Assembly (NCBI RefSeq): GCF_011397635.1 | Contig: NC_064753.1 | Location: 38,111,822 to 38,175,821 of the forward strand | Length of the DNA stretch: 64,000 nucleotides | Source of the DNA: Epinephelus fuscoguttatus | Lineage: Eukaryota > Chordata > Actinopteri > Perciformes > Serranidae | Direction: 5' to 3' | Shown: positions 44,001 through 53,839 of the stretch, piece after piece | How the letters are laid out: every line of letters begins with the position of its first letter | Numbering within the stretch: position 1 is the first letter of the stretch | Translations under genes and position numbers: made by a program | The notes under the pieces: model-generated | Seen by the model: the letters and a program-made list of their open reading frames with translations, nothing else | Database searches by the model: none | Told to the model about the DNA's origin: nothing

Positions 44001-45791
44001 CCAGACAAAATCAGCTGGTCCTGTTAGACACACTGGACCAGGAAGTCACCAAGTTCAGAGATTGTAATGCCTTACTGGACCTCAATTCACTGGTATGTTT
44101 GAACTGGATTATAATCTCATTTTTACACACTTATTGTTGCCTGTATTATGTACACCAGCCCACAAGAATGATTTCTAACTCAGTTTACTGTCTTTAGTTT
44201 ACAGAGGCGAAGGTTTACCACAACAAACTAGTGAACATAAGGAAAGAGATGATTATGCTCCACGAGAAGACAACTAAATTAAAGGTACTGCTCTTTAACA
44301 CGAGTGTTGTCAAAGCAATTTTATAAGTGACGTTATGTTCAAAGTTCAGTAGCAAATATTGATGGATGGATGCATAAATAAAAGGATAAAGGGAAATTGC
44401 TGTATTTTTTTTTTTACCTGGAACTATTTTCCATATTTTTGTGTCCAAGTGAGTCCAAATAGAGACAACATTTTTTTTTTTTTTTTTTACATTGTTTCAG
44501 TATTTAGAGAAAACGCTGCAGCAGTGAAACAGGTTGCAGTGTAATCTGTACAGACAGTTGTGCACCATCAGTTTATATCCACTAAAAGTGCTTGTTTTTG
44601 CCACTGACAGGCTCAGATTTTTATTATAAGTGTCTGTCAACTTCACAGAAAAGACCCTACAGAGAAATTAAATGTTTTTCTTTACTTTTCATTGATGAAG
44701 TGTTTTTGTAATTATGTGTAACCAAGACACGCTCAAGAAGAAGTCCACCCATCCATCCATTTTCAGCTGCTTATTCGATGTCGGGCCGTATAGATCCTAG
44801 CATTCCAGACGTCCCCCTCCCCAGCAACGCTTTCCAGTTCCTCCTGGGGGATCCCGAGGCTTTCCCAGGCTAGATGAGATATGTAATCCCTCCAGTGTGT
44901 TCTGGGTCTGCCCCGGGGCCTCCTACCAGTGGGACGTACCAGAACACCTCTAAGGAGAGACGCCCAGGAGGCATCCTGATCAGATGCCCAAACCACCTCA
45001 ACTGACCCCTTTTGACGCGAAGGAGCAGTGGCTCTAGTCCGAGCTCCGTCTGGATGTCCGAGCTCCTCACCCTATCTCTAAGGCTGAGCCCAGCCACCCT
45101 TCTGAGGAAGCTCATTTTGGCTGCTTGTATCCGTGACCTCATTCTTTCAGTCATTACCCGGTTCGAGAAGGGAAGGAGAAGTCTTGTTCTGACTTTTCCA
45201 TATTGTCAAAATTAGCTAAATATTCAGCCATGACACTGAAAATCTTTTAGATAACACTAAGGTATACTTTCTGCACTCCAACAACCTCTTCCCAACACTC
45301 CTATCTCCAACTCCAAGTCACCTTTATTGAGATTTCAAAACGAGCCCTCTCCTTGAGCAAGAATTGGTCACAATAACAAACAAACCAGCAAAATATAATG
45401 AAAAATATGTGTCATTTCTCTTTCTCCATAGGGTCTTTTCCATAATGTTGTCAGACACTAAAAGTAAGAATCTGAGCCTGTCAGTGGCAAAACAAGCACT
45501 TTTAATGGCTGTAAATTACAGCCGTCTCGCTCAGTACTGGACCGATTTCTTTCTCCATTAGTCTCTTTGACATAAAAACATGGGAAAATAATGTCCAGGT
45601 TGAAAAAATATAGACGTTTCCCTTTAAACAAAGCCTACACTGATCAAATGTTGACTTTTGTTCTCTCTCAGAAAAGAGCTCTGAAGCTGCAGCAGCAGAA
45701 GCAGAAGGAGGCGCTGGAGAAGGAGCAGCAACGTGAGAAGGAGCTGGAGAGGGAGAGGCAACTTATTGCCAAACCTGCGAAAAGAACTTAG
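38024..45791 (+). CDS. bloc1s6: BLOC-1 subunit 6 (pallidin)
   Basis: Subunit of BLOC-1, which builds lysosome-related organelles (melanosomes, platelet granules) and binds syntaxin-13. Coding exons: 38024-38087, 41484-41643, 44005-44092, 44198-44284 and 45672-45791, giving 172 residues, the same as human. The N terminus is acidic (MEVEEMEDEGPSL). The conserved core runs VEKLTEGLLSHYLPDLQNSK, ALQELTQNQLVLLDTL, VTKFRDCNALLDLNSL and VNIRKEMIMLHEKTTKLKKR. The last exon is a charged coiled coil (ALKLQQQKQKEALEKEQQRE) ending AKPAKRT. Human pallidin ends RPAKRM. The start was chosen because it opens the exon that splices in phase; an in-frame upstream ATG was not seen. Non-coding exon 1 likely ends at 37781. 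No damage seen. Confidence 0.95.
38088..39042. other. First part of bloc1s6 intron 1
   Basis: No exon or clear repeat family. A region rich in ATAGTATG/TAGTATGCC words (38300-38420) and CATACT words (38750-38860) may be a decayed inverted repeat. Confidence 0.3.
39043..39366 (-). repeat. SINE-like dispersed repeat, copy C (most complete)
   Basis: Reading the minus strand from 39366: GGCAGCACGGTGGTGCAGTG, then GGTTCCTGGCTTGAATCCC (B-box-like), CATGTTCTCC, GACATGCAGGTTAACTGGTG, GTCTGTCTCTATGTGTCAGC and CAGCTGGGATAGGTTCCAGC. This copy shows both internal promoter boxes of a tRNA-derived SINE. Its head directly abuts a Tc1-like terminal repeat. Confidence 0.7.
39367..39625 (+). mobile_element. 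Solo terminal arm of a Tc1-like transposon
   Basis: Begins TACACTGAACAAAAATATAA and continues CAACACTTTTGTTTTTGCTC, GAGCTGAACTCAAAGATCTA, GTGAGCACTTCTCCTTTGCC and AGATGCTGATTAGACAGCAT. This is the long terminal repeat-arm of a well-known fish Tc1-like family. No transposase and no opposite arm follow; the arm ends in a small palindrome GCCTTAGGCTGGCCTAAGGC at 39612-39631. It is a dead fragment or MITE. Confidence 0.75.
39632..41483. other. Rest of bloc1s6 intron 1
   Basis: AT-rich sequence with no exon, RNA gene or repeat family I can name. Confidence 0.4.
42290..42645. repeat. Dispersed repeat fragment (unassigned)
   Basis: Contains GAGCTCCATATATATGCCTT and the TGTGACTG that follows; a related stretch (GTGGCTCCATATACGAATGCC) occurs near 48640. 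Two diverged copies in non-coding DNA indicate a dispersed repeat. The ORFs in both strands are not conserved between the copies. Confidence 0.4.
42880..43540. repeat. Dispersed GC-rich repeat in a bloc1s6 intron (unassigned)
   Basis: Phrases such as GGGAGTTTCAGAGCCTGGGG, GGTTGTGGAGGGCTTTGAAG, GTGAGCGTTGGGTTTTTGTA and GGTGTGAGGGTCAGGGAGTA recur widely in fish genomes as part of a dispersed repeat. The composition is clearly more GC-rich than the flanks. Family not recalled. ORFs of 70-90 codons on both strands are incidental. Confidence 0.5.
44747..45165 (-). repeat. Rex3-like LINE, 5'-truncated 3' end
   Basis: On the minus strand the frame reads RIQAAKMSFLRRVAGLSLRD, RGQLRWFGHLIRMPPGRL, then GRRPRGRPRTHWRDYISHLA and QEELESVAGEGDVWNA. 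It is followed by a CCATCCATCC (GGATGGATGG on minus) tail. This is the C-terminal RT region and GATG-type tail of fish Rex3 (RTE clade). At least one frame change separates the two halves. It lies in the last bloc1s6 intron. Confidence 0.75.
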
Positions 45792-48413
45792 GATCATCCC
45801 CAAGTATGTCTGCTGTATTAATGGACCATACAGGTGCTTTTTGCATGCCTTAGCCTATTTATTATTTGTCAGCTATATGTTGCATTACTGTGGACCGTTT
45901 TCCAAAGCTAAAGTATTTTAGATCTGTTTTTTAAAGATGATTTTTGGGGCATTTGGGACAGTATGTACCATCTCAAGCCGCTTTCATGTCTCAGTATTTT
46001 ATTATATGTACAGACTATTTCAATTGGAGGTGTTAGAAATCAACTTTAGTCTAGGTTCACCTGTTGGCTACTGAAATACTTTAAAAAAAGTTTTAGGGGG
46101 CAGCTTCTGCAAAGAAATGGTATGAAGTTGTTAAAATAGGACTGAGATTGACTCTCAACATTTGGTTCATCCTAGTCTCCAGCAGTATTACAGAATAGAC
46201 TGTAAACTTCTGTAATTATCATTCTGTGTTTCTGGCAGAACATGCTTGACTTTAGGGACATGAGTTGTGTAAAGTAAAGTGTAAAACCATCTTTAGTGAA
46301 AGAAATAGATTAACAAAAATCCATTAAGAAAATTTTTTAAGACTAATACAAGGAGAGTTATATGCTTTGGGAAATGGTTCACTTTATAGACAGTCTGTGT
46401 GACTCTGAGTAAATGGGCTAAAACGTGCAAAAGGTCAGGTATGATCCTTTATGTTGGACATTGCCAAGATCACCACAAACCAAAGACATGGACTAAATCA
46501 AATGCTGGTACTTCCCACTATCAACCTCCAGTGACAAACACAAACTCGAGCACTTCCCCGAGAGTGGAAGAAATCACTCAAAGACACTTTTGCAGCCATC
46601 AGACAATGACCGGGAGGAGAATCAGTGCATTTGCTGTCTTTTCTTGAAGAAAAAGTGTTGATATAGGTATGTTGTTGCGGGGCTTCATGCCTCATTAGTG
46701 TTGAATGTTATAAAACAGGTATGTTGTTTAAAATCAAATAGGTCTGCACTAAACTTAACTGACTGTATTTGTGGGGTCCAGATGATGTGAGGATGGATGA
46801 TAATATTTACCAAACTCTGCCCCATCATACACAGCATGTGTACATTTGTTTAACAGACCTTTCAAGAGGCTTCTATGCACTACTTAACGCCTGGAACTCC
46901 ACTGTTTGTACAATTAATAATTAAAGCTACAAAAGCTGGTTTGTTGTAAAGTGACTTACATTTTTAATCTTTCTGGTTTCAGTATCTTCTTAGCTGGGCA
47001 CTACAGCCCTGGTTCCTGACCCCCACTAGGAGTCGCCAAAGCTCCACCGTGGGGTAGTAAGGCCTTCTTTTTAAGGGGTGTGAGAAACTTTTTTTAGACC
47101 GTATAAAGTCAGCTTATGTCAGTATTTCAGTATTTCTGTGGGGAAGAAATGAAATTGTTATTTCTAAAGTTTAGGTTTTTATTAAAGAATAAACTTCGAA
47201 AAATTGTAAATGGATAGCGACACGGTGAAGAACTGAACACAAGCTGTAACTACAGAGCCTTCACTCTGTGCTTAACAGCCTCGTCCTGCATCAGAAAAAT
47301 ACACAGTTTTAACAACCAAAGAGCTAGTAGAACAATGACTAAATGTCAGGGAGAAGAAAACACGGAATTTGAACACTGAAAACTCATCTCTAATGCAGTA
47401 TTCACAGGAAATGATTTGCTCAAAATTCAGCCGCATTGCCTCCTGCGGTTATGGTGTTTTCTATTATTTTGTACAGTTTATCAGTTGTTCTATTGTGTTA
47501 TTGCTATACATTTATTATAATATGAAATATCCATAGTAGATGTGACTTTGTCAGGGGTCATCAGTTTACCCAATGATAGAAAAGAGCTCCCCTAGAGCAC
47601 TATGTAGGATTTAGGGAGATTTAGTGACATCGGGATTGCAGACTGCCATCAGCTGAAACTTCTCCTGGTTAGAGTTCCTTCAGTGCTGGTTGTTCAGGCA
47701 ATTTTTACTAGGAGGGGTAATGTCTCCATATCTAGAACATGGTGTAAACTTCCTCTTTTCAGCCTTGTGTGCTTGATTGATACTTTAAACTGTAGTAAGT
47801 ATCTCAGTCCAGCAGGTGTCAGCAGAGACCAGACTTTATTTCACCAGAGTTCAAGCTGTGATGATAAAATGTGCTCTGTGGAGTTTCTGCAGGTATTGGC
47901 TTCAGCATTTCTGCACCACCTGGTGTTACTGATTAGCACAGAGGAAGATCTTTTCAGTGAGTACATCCAGTGTAATCTTAAGTTAAAATAAAATCCTGCA
48001 GAGTCTTTGTCTTTAATGTATCGCACACAGTTTAACATCTAGGCTGTAAACTTGTTTCTGATCACCTGATCAGCTTGGATGCCAGGTGAATGTTGTCAAT
48101 TGCAATTTTATAAAAAAGAGGAGAGCACCAGGACTGATGCTGGTTTACTGGCTCCAGTTGGTTCCCAATACAGCCTCAGTTTTCTCCCATAAACCTCAAA
48201 TTGTCACTGAATTGGTAAACACTGGATGTTTTCAACCAACATTGTCTCTTTTCACGCACACTTTATCCACTATTATCACGTACCAGCCGTACAAACAGAC
48301 ATTTGTTGACAGAAAAGTAGGTTACATTCCTCTCCATCCCACCACAACCATGTGTCTGTCCCACCCCCCTCCTATTCACATAAACTCTAATTTTATACTT
48401 ACTACTACAGCAG
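45792..48413 (+). other. bloc1s6 3' UTR and downstream intergenic DNA
   Basis: The 3' UTR length of bloc1s6 is not fixed; an AATTAATAATTAAAG stretch near 46915 is one possible end. Bases about 47598-47990 (CTATGTAGGATTTAGGGAGA ... GATTGCAGACTGCCATCAGC) resemble a fish MITE-like repeat. No further gene recognised. Confidence 0.4.
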
Positions 48414-48541
48414 GAAACTCAGTCAAAACCAACATGGCTCGGTCCACCCCCGCCCAGTCCTTCTTGGAGCAGAAACTGCACCACAGTGTGGCCATGGAGG
48501 GGTCCAGGCTCAGGGAGAGGGGCAACTCGATTCCAGCTGAT
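48414..48541 (+). other. Exon-like coding stretch of unknown gene
   Basis: After an acceptor-like ACTTACTACTACAG the frame reads GNSVKTN and then MARSTPAQSFLEQKLHHSVA, followed by MEGSRLRERGNSIPADE, up to a possible donor GAAA|GTGAGG at 48541. GC content and codon choice differ from the AT-rich flanks. I do not recognise the protein and found no partner exon on the plus strand. It could be a terminal exon of an unrecognised gene, or coding DNA carried by a repeat, since a dispersed repeat follows directly. Confidence 0.25.
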
Positions 48542-48914
48542 GAAAGTGAGGCAGTGCAGTGGAAACCACACTTTGAATATAGTTTTCAGTACCTTGACTT
48601 TGGGTTTTGTTTGACATTTTTTCTGTGTATATCTAAATACAGTGGCTCCATATACGAATGCCTTTGCGACCTGATTGCTGTTGTTTTTCTTCATTTTTCT
48701 GAAACTGGGTCAGTGTGATGCCAAGACCAAAAAGGAAAGATGTTTTGCTCAACTCTGTCACATATAAAAGTTGGTCAAGGGTTCGTTGGAGGCAAAAATA
48801 TGCCTATAAACAAAAAGAGAGATCTTGCAGGTGTAATAATATTGAATCAGTTATTAATGATCTTTTTTTTTTTTTTTTTAATTTAAGAGGGAGGTCATTT
48901 TTGTCAGATCTGTT

Positions 48915-50195
48915 CAGATCAGATTTGTTCCTCGTAGCTCTATTTATCAGTCTAAATAGTTTTGGTGTTAGTTGCTGCCATAGAGATGTCTGCCTTTTCT
49001 CCAGTATAATATAGCTAGATGGCACTCGGTTTGTGATGTTCAAAGCGTCAAGAAATACTTTTGAAAAACTCAACAGCAATGTCTCTTTCCAAAAATCATG
49101 ACCCAGTTATACAAGATAATCCACAGACCTTGTTGTGAGCAGTTTCATGTAGGGATTCTTTTCTTTGTACTAAACTACACCAGCTTATCGTATCCCTGTG
49201 CAGAAGGAAGCGTGCATCTACTGCTAGCTCACCTAGCAGTGCTGAGCTAGCTAACATAACAGCTCAGCTAAGGAGGACGCCTTTAATGTTTACATCTCAC
49301 TCTGTCGTGAGCACAAGCGTCTCGTCCTAACCGGTCTCACTCCGAAGTCATCGAAATCTGGCACTTGGGCAGTGACTTGCGGTGTCAGACACTGACGACA
49401 AAAGCCATCCTCTAATGTTGGCGTGATGTGTGGCAGGTTGCCGTTATAGTTTAATGGCAATCTGTGGTGTCAGAGGGAAACGCAGCGGGACAAGAATGAA
49501 AGTTAAGGCAGCGAAAGTCCAAGTAAGGTGGGTGGATGGGTCCCATAAACACCGACTTTCAACAGGGGGAGCGGTGTTCACGTCCAGTAAGATTATAAAG
49601 CCAAACCCAGTTCTTTTTTCTTAAACCCAACCACATGTTTTGTTGTTGAAGGAAAAAAAACCGTGTTATTTTCCTGTGACAACGGAAGTGTATTTTGAAA
49701 GAAGACAATGCATGTTACAGGTAGAACTTGACATGGTGTCCCAGAACCACAACAACCCACTCATGGGACCTTTCACATCGTTGTGATGTGGAAGGTCCAT
49801 GAGCAAACGTTGATATATGACAAGATCGGAGTGAAATGTGTTAGTCCATGAGTAGACGCACACTTCCTTCGGCACAGTGATACAGTTGGCATGTGCAGTT
49901 CGGTAGGAAGAAAATAGGTCCTACATGAAACTGCTCACAACAAGATCTGTGGATTATCTTGAGTAACTAGGTCATGATTTCTGGAAAGAGACATTGCTGT
50001 TGAGTTTTACAAATGTATTTTTTTGGCGTTTTGAGCACTACAAGCTGAGTGACATCTAGTTCCATTATATTGGAGAGAAGGCAGACATTTCCAAACACTC
50101 GGCAATTCACACCAAGCCAATGTAGACTGATAAAAAGCACTACAGGTAAGAGGAAAAATATGTATTTTTGATTTTGGGCTGAACTGTGCCTTCAA
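48915..50195. mobile_element. Fold-back non-autonomous element (about 1.25 kb)
   Basis: Left arm about 48935-49225 and right arm about 49845-50150 are inverted copies: AACTCAACAGCAATGTCTCT with AGAGACATTGCTGTTGAGTT, CTTGTTGTGAGCAGTTTCAT with ATGAAACTGCTCACAACAAG, and GAAGGAAGCGTGCATCTACT with GTAGACGCACACTTCCTTC. The centre has no transposase. The two arms differ at several sites, so the copy is not new. Superfamily unknown. Confidence 0.7.
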
Positions 50196-50254
50196 TAAAG
50201 CACTTTTTATGTGTTTTATTTCCCAGAAACGAGCACGAAACAAGAAGATCCCAT

Positions 50255-50660
50255 TTTTTTAACACTTTATTTTTTATTGCTGTTACAAAAGGTTAGTAAA
50301 AGATGGAGAAAAAAGAATACAAAACAAAACACAAACAAAAATAAGTATACAAATAAATACAAAGGTCCGGATCGCCCTGTCTCTCAAAAGCTATTCATCC
50401 CTGTGACTCAGTGACTCAATCTCTCATCTTGTCATTGATGTGCAAGCATTGTCCATTTCTCCCATTTCTCTCAACATCACTCCTCTTGAGTCCTCATCCT
50501 GTGGGTTAACAGCTCCATATCATATATTTCATTCACAATTTTCAGCCATTCATCTTGTGTTGGTGGCTCTACCTTGTCCCATCTCTTCACGATGGCCTTT
50601 TTACAGGCTGCCAACAAGATTTTCAGTAGGTATTTTGTCTTCTCTTGACACCTCCTGTCA
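50255..50660 (-). repeat. L1-type LINE 3' fragment
   Basis: The minus strand reads KYLLKILLAACKKAIVKRWD, then KVEPPTQDEWLKIVNEIYDM and ELLTHRMRTQEE, typical of the C-terminal end of L1-group ORF2 (LKILLAAAKKAI...W....PT..EW...V.EIY.ME). A stop follows, and an A-rich tail on minus lies near 50255-50350. It is 5'-truncated. Confidence 0.65.
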
Positions 50661-52321
50661 TATTGCCTAAGTACGATACCATGAATGATCTAGGAGAAGA
50701 TCTAATTTTATTCCTGTATTTTTGTGATTTTAGGTGATTTGAATTTGTGAATGAACAGTGGGAGAAAATAAAGTTCTTCTCAGGGCCCCAGAAAGACTTT
50801 GGATAGCCCAGAGTCACCAATCACGGGGCAATATTAAAAACTGAACAAATGGTGTTTACAAAGCCATAGTGATCCACACATTCATGAAACACTTATTTAA
50901 AAATCTTTGCTTGGCTTTTTCCTGAACTATCAGTTGCTTTATCATATTTAATCACTTTAAAATGACTGAGTTTTCACACTGTGTGATATTTAACTGAACC
51001 TCTAACAGGATCTGCTCTTCATTAGTTAATCCTCTGATTGAATCGCGCTCTGTTTTTCCAAGAGGAGGGTTCAGAGGTAGACAGCTCAGAGGAGCAGTGG
51101 TTTCCGAGGCTGGGCTCTCCTCCTCCAAGCATTTGGTTTTAACTTGTCTCTGCTTTTAGAAACTTGGCCGTCGGGGAAAACACAAACCCCCCTTCGCCAA
51201 AGCCACAAGCGAGTCACAGACATGGAGCAGCAGCAGATGATGATGTTGTATAGCGGACGGCCTTCCTGTCTCAGTAAACAGTGATTCAGAAGGGAGAGGT
51301 GTGGGAGGCTGTGGTCTGCTTCAGACTGGCAGCACCAGGCCTCACCCAGACCCACCATAACAGGATATGGTCATTGGGCCCACACTGATGGTTGGATGGT
51401 TGCATCATGTTATTATTTCCCTTAGGTTTTACCATTTGGCTGGTGTGGTAGTATTCGTGCACACTGTGTACCATGTGAAGAGCTGGGTCGAAGGTTCTGG
51501 AAAACATATCTCTTTGTGGTGTGGTGACAGTGAGTGAGGTTACTTTCCCTTCTCAACCAGGTCTTATATAACTCTACATACGCAAGTCTGGATAAGTGGG
51601 CATGGAGGACATTAGTAATTACATTTAGGTCTTTGTGACTCAACAGATGGTACAGAGTACATATTTAAGCAGAGGAGTTTACAGTGTAACCACCACATCT
51701 TCCCAAAACAATAATTTACATTTAGTTTGATATTATACATTGATGGGAACCAAATATATCAACCCGAGTACAGTTGAGATATTTTTACTGTATTTTACTT
51801 CACTGTTATTATTTTATGGTACTTCTAGTCCCGTATATTTCAGAGGGACATATTATACAGACAGTTACACCCAGTTGCTTTACAGATAATGATTTCATAC
51901 ACAAAACATATGATCAACCTTTAAAATATCATGTACTGACAGTACATAAAGTAATAAATACATTAAATTAGCTTTGTCTTGACACTGCCACAGAGTGAGA
52001 TTAATTTAGGGATATGCAAAATGAAACCCAGTGAAAGACGTATTCAAATCCTTTTCTTTCTGTAAGTTAAAGACAATGTAAATATGTGTACGGAACTATT
52101 AGAGGCAAATTCTCATTTTTGACTTTTAGAGATTCTAAACAACTGCTCTTAAAAGAGTACAGCCGTGTGTAAATGAGTTTGTAGTAGTAAATATAAATAT
52201 ATATATAGTTGGTGAAGATTCTCAGTCATCCAGGTCATGGTAATCGTAAGTGCTAATATCACAGTTGCCTACAATATTAGCACTTACGATAAATATATAT
52301 CTATATATATATGTGTGTGTA

Positions 52322-52379
<58 letters not shown>

Positions 52380-53109
52380 CATATATATATATAGATATAT
52401 AGATATAGATATAGATACATATTTAAGTTATTGTAATTCTTGTTCTCATTTATTTTTTAAATTTTTATTTTATTATTGTTTCTGGCATGTCCTGTTTGGA
52501 AATTTTATTTATTTAATTTTCTTCCGTGGTGTTTTTAGCTCTTTACCATAACTTGTTTGGATTTTTTTTTTTTTTTAATTTTATTTGTCTGTTTGTTAAT
52601 TGGTGATAAGCATGAACAGCTGTCTTTGATTTTATTAGTTTGGTTGCTTTTACAAGCCCCCAGGGTTTTTCCATCTCACCTGTGCATTATTAGCCGATCC
52701 CAGCTGACATTGGGCCAGAGGTGGGGTACACCCTGGACAGGTCGCCAGACTATCACAGGGCTTTGGGCTGGCTCCAGTTTTAAGTATTTTATTTACCGTT
52801 ACTTTTATTATACTTCAGTGGTTCCTAACCTATGAGTCCGGCCCCTCCAGCAGGTCACATGATAGACCTGAAGGATTGTGAGATGATCGGTTGGGAAAGA
52901 AGAAAAAAAGTCCAACTAGATCATCAACTTCAAACTTTTATTTAAACAGAACCACCTGAGACAACCAGAGGGAAAATATCTCTGTGGTGAAACAGCAAAC
53001 AACTATGAAACCACTGGTTTCATCTTAAATGGTGCATTGCATTTTATAAACTCATGGGTACTGTATGCTTATATGTAAAATCTTTATCTGGAAAATAACT
53101 ACTCACCAT
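50661..53109. other. Intergenic DNA with microsatellites and a partial SINE
   Basis: A compound (TG)n-(TA)n microsatellite spans about 52290-52412, beside a 17-bp inverted repeat (52243-52259 and 52274-52290). A 74-bp piece of the SINE-like repeat lies at 52692-52765 (minus). A stretch at 51165-51290 has exon-like composition (MEQQQMMMLYSGRPSCLSKQ then stop), but no gene was recognised. Confidence 0.45.
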
Positions 53110-53837
53110 CAGAGGTGGGTTAAGGTCATTGTTTTGCAGGTCACAAATAAGTCTCAAGTCAAGTACCAAGTTAAGGCAGACATGTCCAGAGTCAAATTAC
53201 AAGCCCTAAACTTCGAGTTTCAAGCCTCAAACAAGTCTCTTCACTCAATGTAATGCCATTTTAATAAGAGTGTAAATTAAATTCACAAAAGTTAAAAATG
53301 TTTTTTGAGTGTTGTATTTATTTTGTTAAAACAAGTTTATTAGAAGATGTAGCATCTCCGTCTGTAATTTTTAACCTGCACGTTTTGCGCACTGCAGTTT
53401 GTTTTTTGTTGACATCCAAGTTTTTGTGTGCAAACTTAAGTATCTTTGGTATCACTTTTTTCTATTTGGTAAGTAACGTAATGTTGGTTCTTCGTGGTTC
53501 TGCAACGTCACTGGATGACGTAGGATTGGTTCAAAAAAAGTGGATCTGGTGAAAATTAAGTGTCAACTTGCTAGCGTTAATTGCGTAAATGTTAGTTGAT
53601 TCAGGAAAGGAAGAGATATTAAGTGATTTGTGGCAGACTTTTTAAATAACATGCATTTAATATGTGGGTTTCAGGGAAGGTATTGAGCATTTTCAAGTCC
53701 AGGTGAAGTCATGAGTCATCGGTGTTAAAGTCAGTCGAGCTGCAAGTCTTTTGAATTCTTCAAGTTTAGTCTGAAGTCATCAAATTTGTGACTCATGTCT
53801 GACTTGAGCCCAAGTCATGTGACTGAGTCCACACCTC
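53110..53837. mobile_element. hAT-like MITE built of CAAGTC words
   Basis: The start CAGAGGTGGGTTAAGGTCAT and the end AAGTCATGTGACTGAGTCCA followed by CACCTC are the two ends of a fish repeat family rich in CAAGTC/GACTTG motifs, with CAGAGGTG-type termini typical of hAT. The right terminus reads CACCTCAA instead of CACCTCTG and no 8-bp target duplication was seen, so it is old. Confidence 0.5.
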
Positions 53838-53839
53838 AA

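Noticed and set aside
48086-48718. Single 210-codon gene
   Set aside because: Only about 48414-48541 looks protein-like. The rest is AT-rich, and the downstream part is a dispersed repeat.
52237-52551. 104-codon ORF with Cys-Val and Ile-Tyr runs
   Set aside because: It is the TG/TA microsatellite.
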